Below are positions 5,370 to 6,646 of a stretch of DNA of 6,646 bases, one piece after another. A program made the position numbers and the translations under genes. This DNA comes from Clostridiaceae bacterium (GTDB taxonomy: Bacteria; Bacillota; Clostridia; Saccharofermentanales; UBA5734): assembly GCA_012511525.1 (NCBI GenBank), contig JAAZFW010000247.1, positions 1 to 6,646 of the forward strand, given 5' to 3'. The number at the start of each line of letters is the position of its first letter. The stretch's first letter is position 1. The notes beneath the pieces were generated by a model, which was given only the letters and a program-made list of their open reading frames with translations, did not search any database and was not told where the DNA came from.

Positions 5370-6646
5370 ATGACAACCTCTGACAGACTTAAGGAACACA
5401 TCGTCCAGCTGGTCGTGCTGGCGGGCCGACAGGACCTGATCGGCGCGCAAGACCGCGTCTACTCGATCAACCGTCTTTGCGACCGGCTGCGGATCGAAGC
5501 CTTCGAATCGGACAGCCTGATGGCCCGGGCCGAAGCGGCGGCCGGGCAAACCTCGATTCCTGAGCTTCTGGCGCAGCTGGTCGAGGACGCCATCGCCCGG
5601 GGTGTCCTGGAGGATCTGACCGATCTCGGCGACATTCTGGCCGCCGACCTGATGAATGTGTTCCTGGATAAGCCATCGGTGATCCAGCGGCAGTTTGAAC
5701 AGCACTATCGGGAAAGCCCGCAGCGGGCGACCGGCTGGTTCTACCGTCTTTGCCAGTCATCCAACGACATCCAGACACTCCAGATCGCCCGTAACGTGGT
5801 TTACCAGGCGCCGTCGCCTTACGGCGTGCTTGACATCACGATCAACCTGTCCAAACCGGAAAAAAACCCCCGCGACATTGCCGCGGCCCGCCACCAGCGC
5901 AGCAGCGGCTATCCACGCTGCCTTCTGTGCGTCGAAAACGAGGGATACGCCGGCCGCATCGGGCACCCGGCCCGGTCCAACCACCGCATGATCCAGATCG
6001 AACTGGGCGGTGAACCCTGGTATTTCCAGTATTCTCCCTATGCCTACTATCCGGAGCATTGCATCATCCTGTCCCATGAACACCGCGACATGCACATCGA
6101 CCGCCAGACCATCACCAACCTGCTGACGTTCGTTGGGCGCTTCCCGCACTATTTTGCCGGCTCAAACGCTGACCTGCCGATTGTCGGCGGGTCGATCCTG
6201 ACCCATGACCATTACCAGGGCGGCCGCTACGAGCTGCCGATGGCGCGGGCGGGCAGCACGATGAGACTATCCTGGCCCGCATGGCCCGAGATCGAAGCCG
6301 AGGTGCTCGACTGGCCGATGACCACGCTGCGCCTGCGCGCCGCGTCTCCCGGGATACTGACCGATCTTGCCGAGCAGATTCTCCTTGCCTGGCGCGGCTA
6401 TACAGACAAGGATGCAGATATCGTCGCGCACGATGAGCAGGGACCGCATAACACGATCACGCCGATCGCCCGGCGCCGCGGCCACGCGTTTGAGCTCGAC
6501 CTGGTCTTGCGCAACAACCGCCAAAGCAGCGAGCACCCGCTGGGCATCTTCCATCCGCACGCGGATGTCCACCACATCAAGAAGGAGAACATCGGCCTGA
6601 TCGAGGTGATGGGCCTGGCCGTCCTGCCGGCCCGTTTGCTGACGGA
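5370..6646 (+). CDS. galT: UDP-glucose--hexose-1-phosphate uridylyltransferase, class II GalT, C-terminus cut by window edge
   Basis: 425 codons are visible with no stop; class II enzymes run to roughly 500 residues, so perhaps 70-90 are missing. The ATG at 5370 follows a GGGAAGGGAAG ribosome site. The class II signature is complete at residues 268-285 (DLPIVGGSILTHDHYQGG), with H279 and H281 in HDH. Other family blocks are YPRCLLCVENEGYAGR (182-197, with C184 and C187), YAYYPEHCI (224-232) and HNTITPIAR further on. The enzyme swaps uridylyl between UDP-glucose and galactose-1-phosphate in the Leloir pathway in the cytoplasm. The class II form is unlike E. coli GalT and is typical of Firmicutes. 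Neither galK nor galE lies upstream; they may follow downstream, outside the window. The frame shows no interruption. Confidence 0.95.
   Translation, partial: MTTSDRLKEHIVQLVVLAGRQDLIGAQDRVYSINRLCDRLRIEAFESDSLMARAEAAAGQTSIPELLAQLVEDAIARGVLEDLTDLGDILAADLMNVFLDKPSVIQRQFEQHYRESPQRATGWFYRLCQSSNDIQTLQIARNVVYQAPSPYGVLDITINLSKPEKNPRDIAAARHQRSSGYPRCLLCVENEGYAGRIGHPARSNHRMIQIELGGEPWYFQYSPYAYYPEHCIILSHEHRDMHIDRQTITNLLTFVGRFPHYFAGSNADLPIVGGSILTHDHYQGGRYELPMARAGSTMRLSWPAWPEIEAEVLDWPMTTLRLRAASPGILTDLAEQILLAWRGYTDKDADIVAHDEQGPHNTITPIARRRGHAFELDLVLRNNRQSSEHPLGIFHPHADVHHIKKENIGLIEVMGLAVLPARLLT

Noticed and set aside
5757..6149. 130-codon minus-strand frame inside galT
   Set aside because: It is antisense to the class II GalT blocks and shows no family resemblance.
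1..6646. Mobile element, CRISPR, tRNA or rRNA
   Set aside because: I saw no transposase, terminal repeats, regularly spaced repeats, cloverleaf or rRNA-like sequence on either strand, and composition is even across the window.

Overview
The window is a GC-rich bacterial stretch holding six protein genes and no mobile element, CRISPR array or RNA gene that I can see. The mix of genes points to an anaerobic or facultative member of the Bacillota (Clostridia-like, high GC): a DUF438/hemerythrin protein, an FNR-like regulator with a TTG start and a strong purine-rich ribosome site, a deoxyinosine glycosylase of the UDG superfamily, and a class II GalT, which is the form usual in Firmicutes. This placement is an inference from gene families; no marker gene is present.

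Left part (1-1800, minus strand). An FNR-type [4Fe-4S] oxygen-sensing regulator lies upstream of a gene for a DUF438 + hemerythrin (HHE) protein that runs off the left edge. A near-perfect FNR box overlaps the regulator's stop codon. It is followed at class II spacing by a -10 element for the DUF438 gene. The simplest reading is a small redox module in which the FNR protein activates an iron-binding, probably sensory or iron-sulfur-repair protein. The regulator's longest reading frame contains its own promoter, so the start is moved to a TTG codon giving 236 residues.

Middle (1700-5263, plus strand). A back-to-back promoter region separates the regulator from a tightly packed trio: a half-size ABC exporter, a D,D-carboxypeptidase (peptidase S11) with an unusual C-terminal membrane anchor, and a DNA-deoxyinosine glycosylase. 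The gaps of 8 and 4 bases and the lack of internal promoters suggest one operon. The three products share no obvious pathway (membrane export, cell-wall trimming, DNA repair).

Right part (5264-6646, plus strand). A 106-base gap carries an extended -10 promoter and a ribosome site, followed by class II galT (Leloir pathway), which runs off the right edge.

Most of the window is ordinary. The best candidate for something worth testing is the FNR to DUF438/hemerythrin circuit.
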